Shown: positions 10,424 through 22,936 of the stretch, in pieces
How the letters are laid out: every line of letters starts with the position of its first letter
How positions within the stretch are numbered: position 1 is the first letter of the stretch
From: Cantharellus purpuraceus
Lineage: Eukaryota > Basidiomycota > Agaricomycetes > Cantharellales > Hydnaceae
DNA length: 64,000 bases
Direction of reading: 5' to 3'
Assembly: GCA_025174535.1 (NCBI GenBank)
Contig: JALBUN010000010.1
Span: 1-64,000 of the forward strand
Program-made: the position numbers and the translations under genes
Notes under the pieces: generated by a model
The model's input: only the letters and a program-made list of their open reading frames with translations
What the model was told of the DNA's origin: nothing
Database searches by the model: none

Positions 10424-11505
10424 GAGTGCGCCTGAGTGGATGTGACCAGCAAATGGCAAGTCGATACTGGGCCCACTCTTATCCGAATCACAGCAACATA
10501 GGGGTAGGGTCGCGCACACAGGTTGAGAAGTGTGTTTGTTCTCAGTTCGTGGTGACAAAAAAATGGCGCTCTCCGACTCAATAGACTTTAGCGCCATAGT
10601 CCTTCACAGGTACCAAACTTAAGGAACACCCATCAACCAGCACGTAACTTGCCCACCTCGTGAATATCGCATCACCGCGGAATGTTCTGGAGCGATAATT
10701 ACCCGCCAGCACTCCTACCATGAGCAACTCGGCCATGCATCATCGTTCCTTGAGCAAATAAGAATTAAAGAACTTGACTTTGTGACCGTTCGGTAGGTTC
10801 TACCTCCATATTCCAAGGTCAGTGAGCTGCGGTGTCCTCAAGGGTCCTTCATGACAGTATCCATTTCTGCCGACCTGCAAATGATGAAAGTCAAAGGGCG
10901 TTTTCTGGACGGAGGTGACCGTCATAGCAGAGAGTGGGAAAATGCCTATGCGCCAGATTGAGATTTAGTCCTATCTCGCACTAGAAGTGAAGAAAAATAT
11001 ATCTACAACATTAAGTGGCACAACACTGAGCAGATAGTGTTGCAAACGCTCAATGCGGGTTCAAGCAAGTCCCAGATTATATCTAATTTGAGCAGATAGC
11101 AGGTATATTCGGTTGAATGATTAAATTGTATGCTCGGACTTGGCGTCAGTGGTTAGAGTCGGACATTGAAAACAGCGATAGAGTTTCGATCACCTTAAAA
11201 AACGAGCGCATGTTGAGAACTACTCTGCGCCGCAACACCTTTGTCCAGCCTAGAAAGGTATGGAAATCAATGACATACTCTGCAGTTGGTTCAGCGAAAT
11301 CGATGGCTACGGCGGCCCGTGTAGTACGCAGAGTTTCGACGCGAAGGACCCATTGTCAGTGATGTTCAAAATCTGTTCTCATTATCAGCGTTGACATTAG
11401 ATTCATCAGTCTTGACTCTTCCACTTGTATGCTATTCCATCGCTGCAGTAGGCGTATTTCGCACTCATACGATGCTAGTACGAGGGTCCGGGCATATTTT
11501 CCAAA
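10424..11505. other. Intergenic region
   Basis: This interval separates the divergent RING gene (-) and ASCC1-like gene (+). It probably holds both promoters and possibly an unassigned first exon of the latter. No feature is called. Confidence 0.45.
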
Positions 11506-12485
11506 ATGGAAGAACTCCGTCAACTATGGCGCCAAGGTGCAGAGTCTGCTTCACTGGAGCCTGGAATTGTAATTCCTTCTATTCGGCATGCATTGTCACT
11601 CAAGCTTGGCAACATTAATATCAAAGTTAGTCTCCTGGGCATCGAAGCATCCATCTTGTATGGCGCGTTGAGCTCCATCTCCACGTCTTCTTGTGTAGCA
11701 TGGAACTGCATTGATGGCGTTGACTAACTTAGTCCTTGGGGTTGCAGGGCGCGGAACCTTCAGTGGTTACCACGGTAGCCAACCCTGATGCCCGAGAGTC
11801 CCAAACAGAACCCCCAGCGTTTGAGCGCGAGGAAGTCATAAAGTTAATGCAAGGGCTGAAGGTATACTTGACTTTCCACTCAGTTTGCCAAATATTTCTT
11901 ATTTTTGCACGAGGCAGGAGCCTATCCGCGAGCTGTTGGCATCGCATGGAGACAGCGACACGTTACGAGTTCCAATGGGCGGCCTTACGCCCTTGCTTCA
12001 CGGTAAACATACAACCTTCAATCCAAGGAAAGTCAACGTCCTATTCTTAAAACCCACCGAAGGTAAGGGCATGGACCTTGTTATAGCTATTTCTCGTACG
12101 TGTCGTTGCCCTCACATGACTACACACACTGATGCGTTAAAACATAGGAATTGTCCATGAACGATTCACAGCCGCTGGAATGCTTGCTGGTTCTCCAATA
12201 CTGCCAGCAAAGCCAAACCTGACCTTGATCAACACGGCTAATCGTCAGAGTTATGTCCCGGCACCTGGAGTCACACGGAAACCCTTTTCTCTCGAAGCTC
12301 TTTACTGTCTTGACGGATTCAAGGCATTCAGAGCCACCGAACTGCCCAGTGACTTGGCACTGCCTCTGAAGGTTGATTTGGGAGTGGCGGAGGTTGGGAA
12401 GCTAGAGCTTGTTCGGGTGATGCCGGGATTACTTAGTGATAATACCACGATTCTGCATGAGGCAGAGGTCGTTTTTTCGACCTGA
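11506..12485 (+). CDS. ASCC1/AKAP7-like 2H phosphoesterase-fold protein
   Basis: Exons join cleanly: ATG 11506 ... SSC | GAEPSVV (intron 11695-11748, GTAGCA with GACTAAC branch and TTGCAG), then MQGLK | EPIRELL (GTATAC ... GGCAG), then KPTE | GIVHERF (GTAAGG ... CATAG), ending TGA at 12483-12485. VNVLFLKP ... ERFTAAGM, then LTLINTANR, and VDLGVAEVGKLELVRVMPG match the core of fungal proteins with the AKAP7 nuclear-localisation-signal/ASCC1 domain, a 2H phosphoesterase fold tied to RNA metabolism. The second HxT motif reads NLT (codon AAC at 12215-12217), and the first region reads RHALSLKLG where members have a LHLTLGV-type motif. The N-terminus is short: the usual leader before the first motif is missing or lies in an unfound exon. 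RHO1 follows 185 bp downstream on the same strand. Confidence 0.65.
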
Positions 12486-12669
12486 ACTAAAATACATGTT
12501 GGAATCTTACCGAACTACACCCATCTACAAAGTTCTAGCACTGCTTTGATAATTTAAGTTCAGCAAAGTCCGCCCAGCGCCCCTCTGTAGTGTGTTTGCA
12601 CGTTGTCGAGTGACTGCCACCTCTTCCACTGACACCAACCGACCTCACACTACTCCATCCACATTAGTC

Positions 12670-13480
12670 ATGTCTGAAATCCGGAGGAAGCTCGTCATCG
12701 TTGGAGATGGTGCTTGCGGAAAGGTAGCTTCATGTTGAAATTTTATCGTGCAATATCATCTCATTAGCACTATTCTTTCTCAGACCTGCCTTCTTATTGT
12801 GTTCTCAAAGGGAACATTTCCTGAGGTATGACTCTGCAAAGTTCTGGCAAGCATTATTTAGCTGTAATCATCCTAGGTTTACGTCCCTACTGTATTTGAG
12901 AACTACGTCGCCGATGTCGAGGTCGATGGCAAACACGTCGAACTTGCACTATGGGATACGGCTGGCCAGGAAGACTATGATCGACTCAGGCCGCTCTCGT
13001 ACCCAGATTCACACGTCATCCTCATTTGCTTTGCAGTCGATAGCCCCGACTCGCTTGATAACGTCCAGGAAAAGGTAGGTGTGCTGACGAGAACTCAAAT
13101 ACAGATCATACTCATTTCTATGCAGTGGATCTCCGAGGTGATGCACTTCTGCCACGGTCTCCCCATCATTCTTGTTGGGTGCAAGAAAGACCTTAGGCGC
13201 GACCCAAAGACCATAGAGGAGCTCCGGAAGACGAACCAGAGACCCGTCACACCTGAAGAGGTGCATTCTTACTTGAGCTTTCACTTCTTTGTTTCTCAAC
13301 TTTCATGACTGCGTGTGTTAGGGCATGGCTGTTGCACAAAAGATTGGCGCCAAGAACTACTTGGAATGTTCCGCCAAATCGGGCGAAGGCGTGCGCGAAG
13401 TCTTCCAGTACGCCACCCGTGCCGCTCTGCTCAGCAGAAAGGCCTCGGGCAGCAAGGGGAAGAAGTGTGTCGTCCTCTAA
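12670..13480 (+). CDS. RHO1: Rho GTPase RHO1
   Basis: Five exons (12670-12723, 12784-12825, 12877-13074, 13126-13260, 13322-13480) encode about 195 residues, the usual length. GTPase motifs are complete: P-loop GDGACGKT, effector [20 protein letters not shown] (the fungal Rho form of N/TKxD) and ECSAK. The C-terminus KKCVVL is a CAAX box ending in Leu, which predicts geranylgeranylation and plasma-membrane anchoring. In fungi Rho1 activates beta-1,3-glucan synthase and the Pkc1 cell-wall integrity kinase and drives polarised growth. The first intron interrupts the P-loop right after GK. All motifs are intact, so it should be functional. Confidence 0.97.
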
Positions 13481-13956
13481 TACACTGATCATTTGAGCAC
13501 AGCCTCGGCTCCCTACTCGCACCACCTTACGACCCATCCATCCTACTCCCCACAATATCACGCGCATTCCCGATCCTCCCTCACCTATTTTTTTTTTTTT
13601 CACTTTTTCCCCTTTTTTGTGACGTTCTTTTTTCGTGCACGCACATGCTTTGGACAGATGACGATGGACGGTGCGAGAAGCTTCACGACGCTGAGATTAG
13701 TATTAGGGAGACAAATGGCGGATTCCGTTACCGTTGGATGATGTAGTGAAGGGCCACTGCCATACGTGCTTGTTTGTCCGCTACCCATACCACCTTTTCA
13801 CCTCACAGACCCTTTGCCTCAATTTCGCACCTCGTCTATCCCATCATGTCATCCGTTGATTGCGGCCGGCACATATCATATTTACTCTAACGCTCCACTG
13901 CTGCTTGAATCATTGGCTGCTAGTAACTGCGTTCTGCGAATGCCATCCACTAATTA
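13481..13956. other. Convergent 3' region of RHO1 and RTC1
   Basis: Both genes end here tail to tail. A T11 run lies near 13590 and further pyrimidine runs follow, fitting 3' untranslated sequence. No gene is seen. Confidence 0.5.
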
Positions 13957-16900
13957 TTATGTCACGAGTCGCTCATTAGCCGCCCAACACCAATGCCCAC
14001 ACCCGGCGGCACATGCGTGCCCTAGTACTCGCATCCTTGGACGGCGCTCACTGATACTGACAGTGGTCATTTCATACTCGTGTAACTCTTCTTTCCCCCT
14101 CTCCTTGTCAGAACCTCTCCCACCACTTCCGCCGTCCTGTTCTGAATCGTCATCGTCATCGACGCCATCGTCCCCTCGCGTGCCACGTTCGCTGCCGTCA
14201 GAAAGGCTATAATATGTAGTTGAACTTGCATCAGTTGAAGAGTAAGAGTCGGTAGGTCCATAGGGAAAAGTTCCTGGAGTATGGGTTGGAAGTTCAGTGA
14301 GAGGTCGTGCTAGATAGAACCCGCGGTAACAAGTCTGATGTCCTCCATGACCACAGCCCGTACAATATACCAGCAGCTTCCGAACGGGAAGGTGGCTGGT
14401 GATGCTCAGCGTGACTCTGAACAGAGTGTGAAGAGTTACATACCAAACAGCGCATAAGATTGGGAGTGAATTGCACTTTGCGCATGATGCTGAACCGCCA
14501 GTAGGGGCCATTTTGGCAGCAGTGCCACAACGGCCGCAAGATGAATACACTGTAGTCTGGACCTAGACAGAAGATATATGCACCTTTGAGAAAACAGGAA
14601 GGATAAACAACATACTTGTGTTGTATCGCGGATGACATCGTATGGAACGTACTTGCGCAAATGCGCCGCCAACGTGTGGAGTTGTAGGCGAGAAAGTAGA
14701 TCTGACAGGATGTGACAAAGTTAGTTGTAATATTTGATATAAAAGCCACACACTTACCAATGTACGCCTCAAAGAATCTTGCCGCTCTAACTGGGCTAAC
14801 ACGCAACTCTATCGGAGCAACAATGGCCAACAAAGCACACATCTGGACATCGCCCTATATAACATTTGAGATACGGCCTAAAATTGTTATGAAGGTGTCT
14901 CACCTTCTCTGCAAACAAGTCGAGCGTTTCTCGTAATGCCTTCCAGCCTATCTCCCGCAAATGCGCCTCGTCTTCCTCGATTTCCGATCGCTGCCCTTCA
15001 CTGAGCCTGCCATTTAAGATAGGCTGATGGCTGTTTGTCTTAACATTCATGGTGGCATCCATATTAGATAGACCAAGCACGGGAATAGGCGCCGGCACAA
15101 CGCGATGGTGTTGTGGAGAAGGGCGTCGTGTTGACAATCCTTCGCTTTTCAATACCGTAATCTTGAGAGAATCCTGAGAAGGATCTGGAGTATCCAAGGG
15201 TCTTCTGTCCAAGGATGGGGTGTGTGTCGAGGCTGCATCAGACGGTGGTGCAGTGACCGTCCGCATACTATTCTGCGATTCTTGCTTGGTAAGAGATCGA
15301 TACGAAAGCGCCAAATTTATACGACGGTGCCTGTGTGATCTTCTTGTGCTTGGCATTTGACTACGTTCTTCTCCCTCATTTTGCTTCAAGGTTTGCAAGA
15401 TGTTGCGGGAAGAGTTGCCCTTCGCTGAAAATGAGGATGACGAAGATGTGGACGGGGGTGAGTGTGATGCGTCCGACATATCTGTGTCATATTCGTCTAC
15501 ACTGCATTCATCTCCAGCAAGGTGTCCATCTGGAGAATCGTGGTCGTCCGGAGAATCCTTACGAGACACAAGCCTTGATAAAGGACTAGCATGCGTCGTA
15601 TTGCGAGTGAGCGTCGTATTGCGGGCGAGTGTCGTATTGCGGGTGGGGCCAGCTGCTGGGGCCACTGAGGTGGAAAGAGTCCTTCTCGTGTCGCGGTGAG
15701 GAATGATGGCTTCTGATAACAAAGCCTCGGGCCCACTGCTCGAGTCGGAGTCAGAGTCATCCAATGCGCCTTCCCCGACATTGTGCTTGGGGGAGGCAAC
15801 TCCCGCAATGCCGGGGGCTGATATCGAGGCACGACGCAAGACGGGGCGATGGGAACGAAGAGGGAGGGGAAGAACGGTTGAAGCCCGGCGTGAGGCAGTA
15901 TTTGACTGATTGGGTGAAACAGATGCATCATAAGGCAAGATTGTGGAAGAAAGATTGGGCTGTGATATGTGGGAGGCAAGTGGGATGTCTTTCAGACGAG
16001 GGGACGGAAACAAAGGTGGCCCATGACTATGCGTCAACTGGTCTCGTCTCTTACCGTATGACAACGGGCTTGATTCCGTTGGACGTGTGTCAATGGGTGC
16101 GTTCAATGGGGCACCCAGATGCAAGGCAGGCGTATGGTTCAAAGAGTCAAGACCGCTCTGGGATGTTGCTGACACTGATGTAGAGGATAAGTGTCCTTGC
16201 GGTTCATTGTACGACGGCGGTGCAATCGAGCATACGGATGACGGTGACGTTTCTCCTAGCTGTGACGAGAGTAGCAACCATGTCTGCATAGCATGTAAAT
16301 GACCCACTTCCTTTGCTCTCTATGGAATGATTAGAAATGATGTAGTGTGGCAGTATTAACGAACCTCTGCATTGATCTCACAGATCCTTATTCTCTCTCC
16401 GTTGAAGACGTAAGACTTTGCCAAGCAAACGAAAGCTGCATGGTCAAAGACAGGTACGTGATCGACGCCAAGGGCTTGCTGAACGGGAACATATACGGGA
16501 TCACTCGTTGCCTTATGACGGAGGTGCTTTTCTGGAAAGGCACGGAAGGGGTTGCTTATGCAGTGAATGTTAGCAAGCAATGACGACCATTATGTGGATA
16601 TAACTTACATGTCATCAAACGGTACTTCGACCATGGGCTGGTTATTGGCAACGAATGCAAGATTACCATAGGCAGCCCAGGACATTGCAACTCTCGGAAT
16701 AGAGTCGAGCGGCCGGAAACTTTCCCGAAGATCATGCTGTACAAAAGTGCCGTTAACGTATTGTGCCCATAATTTATGAGAACCAGAAAACGAGATATCT
16801 ACCATACGCTCCTTTACATTAGATTAACACAACTAAAAGGACAGTCACGCACCGGTGATTCCTCCTTCGGCATCATCCAGACCCCACTTCCCAATCCAAC

Positions 16901-18353
16901 CTCGACGGATGTCCCAAATTTCGACGGTCTCGCTCTCAAACTCATTATTAGAGATGATCTTGATTACCGCAAGAAAGGCAGGGAAATTAAACAAGGTGAT
17001 TAGCTGATGACTCCAGACGCGTACCGCAACTTCGCAATCATAACCAGGTCTCCAACATACATTCCTCACAGGAAACGGAGTATGAAGAGTACGAAAAGCC
17101 CGGGGACCCATTTTCTTGTTTAGCAACATAGCATCGCGGTCACTCATGTTTGCAGGCATCGGAGTTCCTGGTGGCAAGCAAAGGTTCCAGACCTGCACGC
17201 GTGAGGTTGTCTGCGAATCAACGGACCGACCCCGAAATAAGCTTACTACATACCTTCACTCGACGGTCCATCCCGCTTGTAACAAGCCACCCCAAGCCGG
17301 TCTCCTTCATACTCGGTAACTGCCAATCCATGGATAAAATGGACGAGGAGTGCGCGAGTGTAATTCGCTCTAACGGTAAAGCTTTATTTCTGAGATCCCA
17401 CCTGTAATGTGAAACATATTTGACGCAGTGTAGACCGGCACCGAACGGGAGTTACATACCGCTGAATGTTACCACTTTCCAGGCCCGTGCACACAGTCAT
17501 GGGATTTGAGGGGACAGGAGACAGTGCTAAGGCGCGAATGCCTGTAGGATGGTATACTTTCATACTTGAGGAAGGTGGGGTGCGGAGATCCTAGAGGTGG
17601 AGAAAATTATAAGACTTATAGGACGATGTAGATGCGGCACCTTACCCAAACGCGTAAATGTCCATCCTGGGAGCCACTTGCAAAGAGATAGGGAAGAAAA
17701 GGAGAGATAGCGAGCTTGTTGACTGCTCGCTTATGCTCTTTTATTCGGGTCTCTGGGAACCAGGGCATGTGAGAGTCTGACAGAGGCGAGTGCAGTGCCA
17801 CGCACCGTATTTGGATCCTGACTTATTGATGTCCCAATAGATGATCTCCCCATTCCTCGCACTAGTAACAATCTTGTTGTCGAATGCTTCGTGCGTGTCA
17901 CGCTGGAACGCGTCCCCAGTTGACGAAGATCATAACACTTACTTCCACGTGCCCACACAACATCAGTGGGGGCACTATCAATCTTTAAACCCGAAGCTGT
18001 CCACATATTCGGCCCGATTTCGATACTCGCACCCCCTGGCCCTGTGCATACCCTGGGGCTTAGATCCGCCGAACTGTTGCTGGAGATGTGTCCATGCGAG
18101 TGGGATAGTAATTTGCGTGAGCGAACAGGCTCTGTTATACGTAAAATTCGTAGTACTGAATACATATACAACTTCAGTATACGTTGGATGCATAGGCTGC
18201 GAACGAACCATCCTTCCCCGCTACTACACATCTTGAGCCATCTTCACTTGTGGCAAACGCGCCTCCCCCGACACTACATGCGCGAGGATGGCGAACTGTT
18301 CTCGATGGGCCTTGATATTCATGATATCTTTGATCGGTGTAGACCTCAGACAT
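13957..18353 (-). CDS. RTC1: SEA/GATOR2 complex subunit RTC1/SEA2 (WDR24 orthologue)
   Basis: The likely start is ATG 18353 (MSEVYTDQRYHEYQ); an in-frame ATG lies at 18401. The N-terminal part is a WD40 propeller in small exons: VLRILRITEP, NKIVTSARNGEIIYWDINKSG, HKRAVNKLAISPFLPYLFASGSQDGHLRVW (broken by splicing), RNVCWRPGYDCEVAV and SETVEIWDIRRGWIGKWGL. A long Ser/Pro-rich exon (about 16307-14900) follows, disordered and containing an acidic stretch. The C-terminus holds a zinc RING: CGRCG, ASCAKC, LCAVC | HLPVR, YCTGCGHGGH, and AGCGHWC. The intron inside LCAVC-HLPVR (GTATGT ... CACCAG) restores the family motif. The complex sits on the vacuole and controls TORC1 in response to amino acids. 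The protein is roughly 1,100 residues, as in other fungi. Exon borders in the linker are approximate. Confidence 0.92.
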
Positions 18354-19540
18354 GGCTCGGTTGTCCACATCTATCCATGCGCTTACGTAACTGACTCTCA
18401 CGGGTTGCTGCTTCCCGCATGCAGACTGCTTTGCAATAACTCGGTGATAGGGATTGCCTCAGACTGAAGACGTGGATAAGATATCGCTTGGAATCACCAA
18501 GATTTTTTTGTAACTATAAACACTTGCACTCAGACTTGAAGCCCAGGTCCTCAAGGTTGTCATAAAGATCTAAGTGAAACGGTGCTTGCGCAAAGCGGAA
18601 GAAGGTCGCCTTGAAAGTAAGTATGCTTCCCGTACAGCTTGGGATATATGGAAATCACTGCGAAGGAAGACATTCAGCTCACTACCATCGAATTTCAGAG
18701 CATCGTAGAGGATTGGCCACGATGAGTCCCATATTTTATGACCGGAGGCACGAGCTTTACATCCACTCTACCTAGTCACCTCGTGTGATCTCCATCTGGC
18801 TTGGCTGACGCCGTGTCGCCCAACTACAAATATTTTATGCACACGTTTAACCCCAAATCCGCTGCCAGGAGCAATTACTATTTCCTGTTATTTGCATGCA
18901 AGTTTCGCATGATATAATTAATCTTGCTGTCTTCTGACACAGAGGGAGCCTCAGTGTCGTCTGGATAATGTAAGATGCTTTTATAAGGTTTAAATTGAAC
19001 AAGTGTCCGATGTATCGAGTTTCCAAGCTACATGTGTAGATAAATCTCCCTAAATCCAACCGGTCAATCGGGTGACTGCTTCCAGAGTGCATATGTCAAC
19101 ATCCTCATTCAACTGATGTAACTCAGCTGTCTGCCAACCCTCCAGAACCTCCTTCGGTTTCATTGTCTTCACCAAGTCCACTAGCAACCCCTCCCTAGCC
19201 CCCCTCACTGAGGATTCCTAGTGTAGAGCTTGACAGAGTGCCTTTGTTCAGGATTCTGGTGAGGTTCGAGAGATTACATTGGCTTGAAAATGGAAGTTGA
19301 TTGCCGAAAAGATGAGCAATCAATGGGATGCAAATGGAGTGATTAATCGATACGGGGAATGAGATAGCTGTGATTGGAGAAATGGGAGGTTTGAGAGAGG
19401 AGGACAAAAGCCAATTACAGAGAATGGCATGGTTGAAAAGAGCCTTTGCGGAAGATGTTGGATGGAAAGCCAGGACTGCCCCTTCTATGCCAGCGTACTC
19501 GTGGGAGTACTCGAGAGAACTCTAGCGATATTGCGAAAAT
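18354..19540. other. Intergenic region
   Basis: Upstream region of RTC1 and downstream region of the secreted-protein gene. Short minus-strand frames at 18847-19092 and 19195-19407 show no family likeness. No gene is called. Confidence 0.5.
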
Positions 19541-20375
19541 TCAGAACGATTCAGTGAGGTAGAATAATATCACCAACTCGAGATCCCATAGGGTTGATGC
19601 CGTCACCGTCGGCGGGATGCAGAAGCCGGCAACGTTGACACACACAGACGAAACATCACCGACTAAAATACCCTAAGCATGCAGATTGTAATCAGGCACC
19701 CTCTCCTTTTAACCAGAGTGGCAGTAGGAACTCATACCATAATTCCAAAGCAAAATTCTAGAGTGGCTGACAAGCCAGTATTCACAAATGCAGCAGAGCA
19801 TGACTGCGACGTGAAAATGGTAGCCGATTGAGGAGGGGTCACAAACCCAGCTGCTCGTCAGCCGACATTGTCATCGTATTTCACCAATTGGAGTGAAGAT
19901 GGCATACCTGGAAGAGACTCCAGTTGATTTGACAAGGTTTGGCAATCGGCAAGGAGAGGATGTGGCCCCGTGACGCCACAAAAGAAGTTGCCTGCAACAA
20001 TCGAAGAGCGTGGACATGTTACTCTCTGTGATGCAAGCTACGCGACCATTACTTCACTGACACGTTGGTGTACAAACGTTCACAATGTTCGATTGACGCT
20101 TCTCAATGGTATCAAGAGAGGTAGACTGAGATTTCTTGGATAGACCAGGGCATGTCTGAGTAACATGTGTGATGTTATGCCCACCAGACTGGATCGTTGT
20201 CTTCTCGAGTATCTTCCCCCCCTTGCATGCCTCCTGGAAGGACGTTGTACGAACTTGATGACATGGGACGAATGATGAACGAGTCAGAAAAGTACGAATG
20301 TGACTCACCAGAAGGCGAACCAAGGACAACTGAGGCGAGAGTAATAATGACTATTGAGAGGAAATGCATTAGCAT
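19541..20375 (-). CDS. Small secreted protein with Kex2-type propeptide site
   Basis: ATG 20375 begins MLMHFLSIVIITLASVVLGSPS, a clear signal peptide. A canonical GTGAGT intron (about 54 bases) joins SPS to VRTTSFQEACK with clean phase. A dibasic site, IEKR | QSNIVNVC, looks like a Kex2 cleavage site. The mature part then runs CTPTC | NFFCGVTGPHPLLADC, LESLP | AGFVTPPQSATIF and CSAAFVNTGLSATLEFCFG | GILVGDVSSVCVNVAGFC across three further introns; the donor after CTPTC is GTCAGT (weak). The Cys pattern (C-x3-C, G-P-x-P-x3-DC, then paired C) resembles a basidiomycete secreted family of unknown function whose members read C-x3-C...GPDPxDC...TMQYGSC. The extreme C-terminus could end at 19541 or, in another frame, at 19551. 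Expected to be secreted; a role in host or substrate interaction is only a guess. Confidence 0.7.
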
Positions 20376-22936
20376 TGTAGCGGAAAGCTATAGCCGATTG
20401 AAACGCTCATCTAGTTAGTTATATAGTGTTTCAGGAGTCGAGGCCAACAGCCTGCCTTTTTGAGAACTTGCAAGAGCGGGGGATCAACGGGTCGTGAAAT
20501 AACAGCTGCATGATGACCTTAAACAGTATTCTCTTCGTGAGGGTATACGCAGACCGTTGGGTCTAGATTCCAGGTACACGAAGGCTCGACTCCATAGCTA
20601 TGTCACGAGGGAAGTCATTCCCTGATGGAGCATGGACCGCAGGGTTGTCATGCGTGACTCAAGCAAGGCATGGACTTGCCTACTGTAAAGCCTTAGACCG
20701 TAAACCTGGTGTCTTAAATATTTTGAGGAGACCTTGAATAGACAAACCATGGGTGCAATGTCTCAGAGGTCTCAGCACATGTCTAGACGCAGACATAACA
20801 GAAGGGGTGCATCATAAGGAGTGACACCAGCGGAAACGCTGACTGCCGACTGAGTCGGACTGACGCTTCTTGCCACTGTCACTATGTACATTAATGTTTC
20901 CACAGACAACAACGAACCAGTATACAGGATACAAGCCGCCAGACGTTTGCCTTGCAGGGTAAGCACGTTCTCTCCCTCGTGCAATTGCAGTTGGCGGCCT
21001 CAACTCGATGAAGACGGAGGAATGGATATATAATGTTCTAGAGGCGGGCATCGACTGTTGCTTCCTTCCGACATCGGACAGGAACACAGTTTCCTTCCAC
21101 CACTTCGCATCAGCCCCGGGGTTCTGACATGGCAGCGATCAGAAAATAGGTGCAAGCGAGGGCCAGACTTGCAAGTACAAGAAGAGCCAATGTGATCGTA
21201 AGGTCAAAATGCAATTGAGCCAAGCCCTTTGCTTCTTCCTGGTGTGGGAGTCAAAGCCAATAATAGACGAGAGGTAGAAAATAGTAGTGCTCAATACGGC
21301 TTAAAGGTAGCTATGAGTGACCATGGGTCGCCTTGCTAGTGAAACGAAGAGACAAGCGTGCCTGCCAACATCTGTAATGATTAGATGGGCACAAGTCTAC
21401 GTTGGTTTTTTATGCATTATGCGTGGGACGCCCATTGGTCTGGCTACAGCCGCTGATGACCAAGCTACCTCTGCTCGAGTACATTTGCGGTGGCAGACTC
21501 ACGCCTCGCGTAAACACACACATTGTGCCCTCCAATCTATGCCACCTCCAGGTCCTTGTATAAAGGATGATTCTACCTACAACAGCTACGCTGTATTCCT
21601 GCTTTAGCTTCTCTCGACCTGCAGTGTCACGCACACTCTGAACGAATGGTCAGTGTAGGTCGTATCCGTGTCAAAAAGAGGTCCACACTAGAGCCTAGTA
21701 GTCTATAGTAAGGCTGGTACAGCCTTAATGTCGGGCTAAAATTTGACGTTATGAAATCATCATGGTCCACCCATAACAGCACTAATGATCTAGCATAACC
21801 TGTACGGCTTAGCACCATTTGGCACTTATGTGAAACGAAAGACGATAATACGTTACTATTCGGGTGTATCCTGGGACCGAGGAGGACTGAGGATGCCATA
21901 TCAGTGTGGTGTCTCTGGAGCAGAAGAAGCCGTAGACGCAGCAGCATGGTAATAAATCATATAGCTTGGGGAAAAGAAGGCCGCACAGCTGTCTGCATGC
22001 GGGCGCAGGGTCTGGTGCAGCTTTGATAGGTTGGCATCTGATGGCATGCTGTCGGGATCGTCACATCTTATACAAAGGCAAGTCAAATTTCGGCTAAGTT
22101 CGCTGTGTGTTTAATCTACTCTGACGTATATATTATGCATCTACAACCCAAAGTTTGGAATCATGACTGGAGTCTTTTCAGCTTGACTTACGATAAGCGG
22201 TCGGTGCTGGCCGGGATCCTGTTCATATGTGACCTAACCAACCTAGTGTGGCAGCAACCTGGCAGGAGAAGCTAAGGTTAATCTCGGTAGGGAAGGTGCA
22301 AGGGTACTGGTCATAATCACATACAGGCTACCCGGCTTAGTAGTTCTGAGTATATGTTGCTAATATAGGGACACAGCTCGGCCCATAAAGCTACGTGTTG
22401 AATGTTATGCTAAAGTCGCATGGTGCCTTTTTATCCTCTTCCTCTGGTTCATTCCCATCTCTTAGCATTCGTCCTTCGTTTTGTATATTTCCCTATTTAT
22501 AACGCAATCCCTCGTTATTATTACTTTCCCTCTCGCAGCTCCATCCAACGCTCTACCGGTCGATGCCTTGCATTTACAACCACCTGCGATTTGTCCTGAT
22601 GGTCTGATCGGACCTTGTATCTGTGGCAACTCACGTAACATACGGGATCTAAATGTTTCTCGCCACTGTGGAACTCTTGGGCTGCAATTTGCAAATCCCG
22701 CCAGTAGCCCTACGCTTTGTGTCATCGCTCTTGCAGAGATGATGGCAATATGTAACCTTCAGTAATATATTTTGGAACTCATCTTGGACCTGTTCAGTGT
22801 GGTGCGTCTCCGTTCCATCCTCCTGTAGTATAAATACTAAAGCCGTATATCTTTCCGTATCCCAGATCAGAATGTCATCTCACCTCGCTATGTCACTACT
22901 GTTTTCATCTGTAACTGATACTTACATATTGTCGAG
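20376..22936. other. Gene-poor region with one Cys-rich exon candidate
   Basis: No firm gene. At 22535-22765 (+) an open exon encodes a Cys-bearing segment (AICPDGLIGPCICGN ... HCGTLG ... TLCVIALAEMMAIC) after a good GTATAT ... CTCGCAG intron; an ATG at 22407 joins it in phase. It may be a small secreted-type protein or part of the decayed gene downstream. The rest shows nothing. Confidence 0.4.

Noticed and set aside
11132..11207. tRNA-like segment (CAGTGGTTAGAG, GTTTCGATC, GCTCG/CGAGC ends)
   Set aside because: The length is 76 nt and the A-box looks good, but the anticodon and T stems do not pair.
13766..14212. 148-codon plus-strand frame
   Set aside because: It is the antisense of the RTC1 RING exon.
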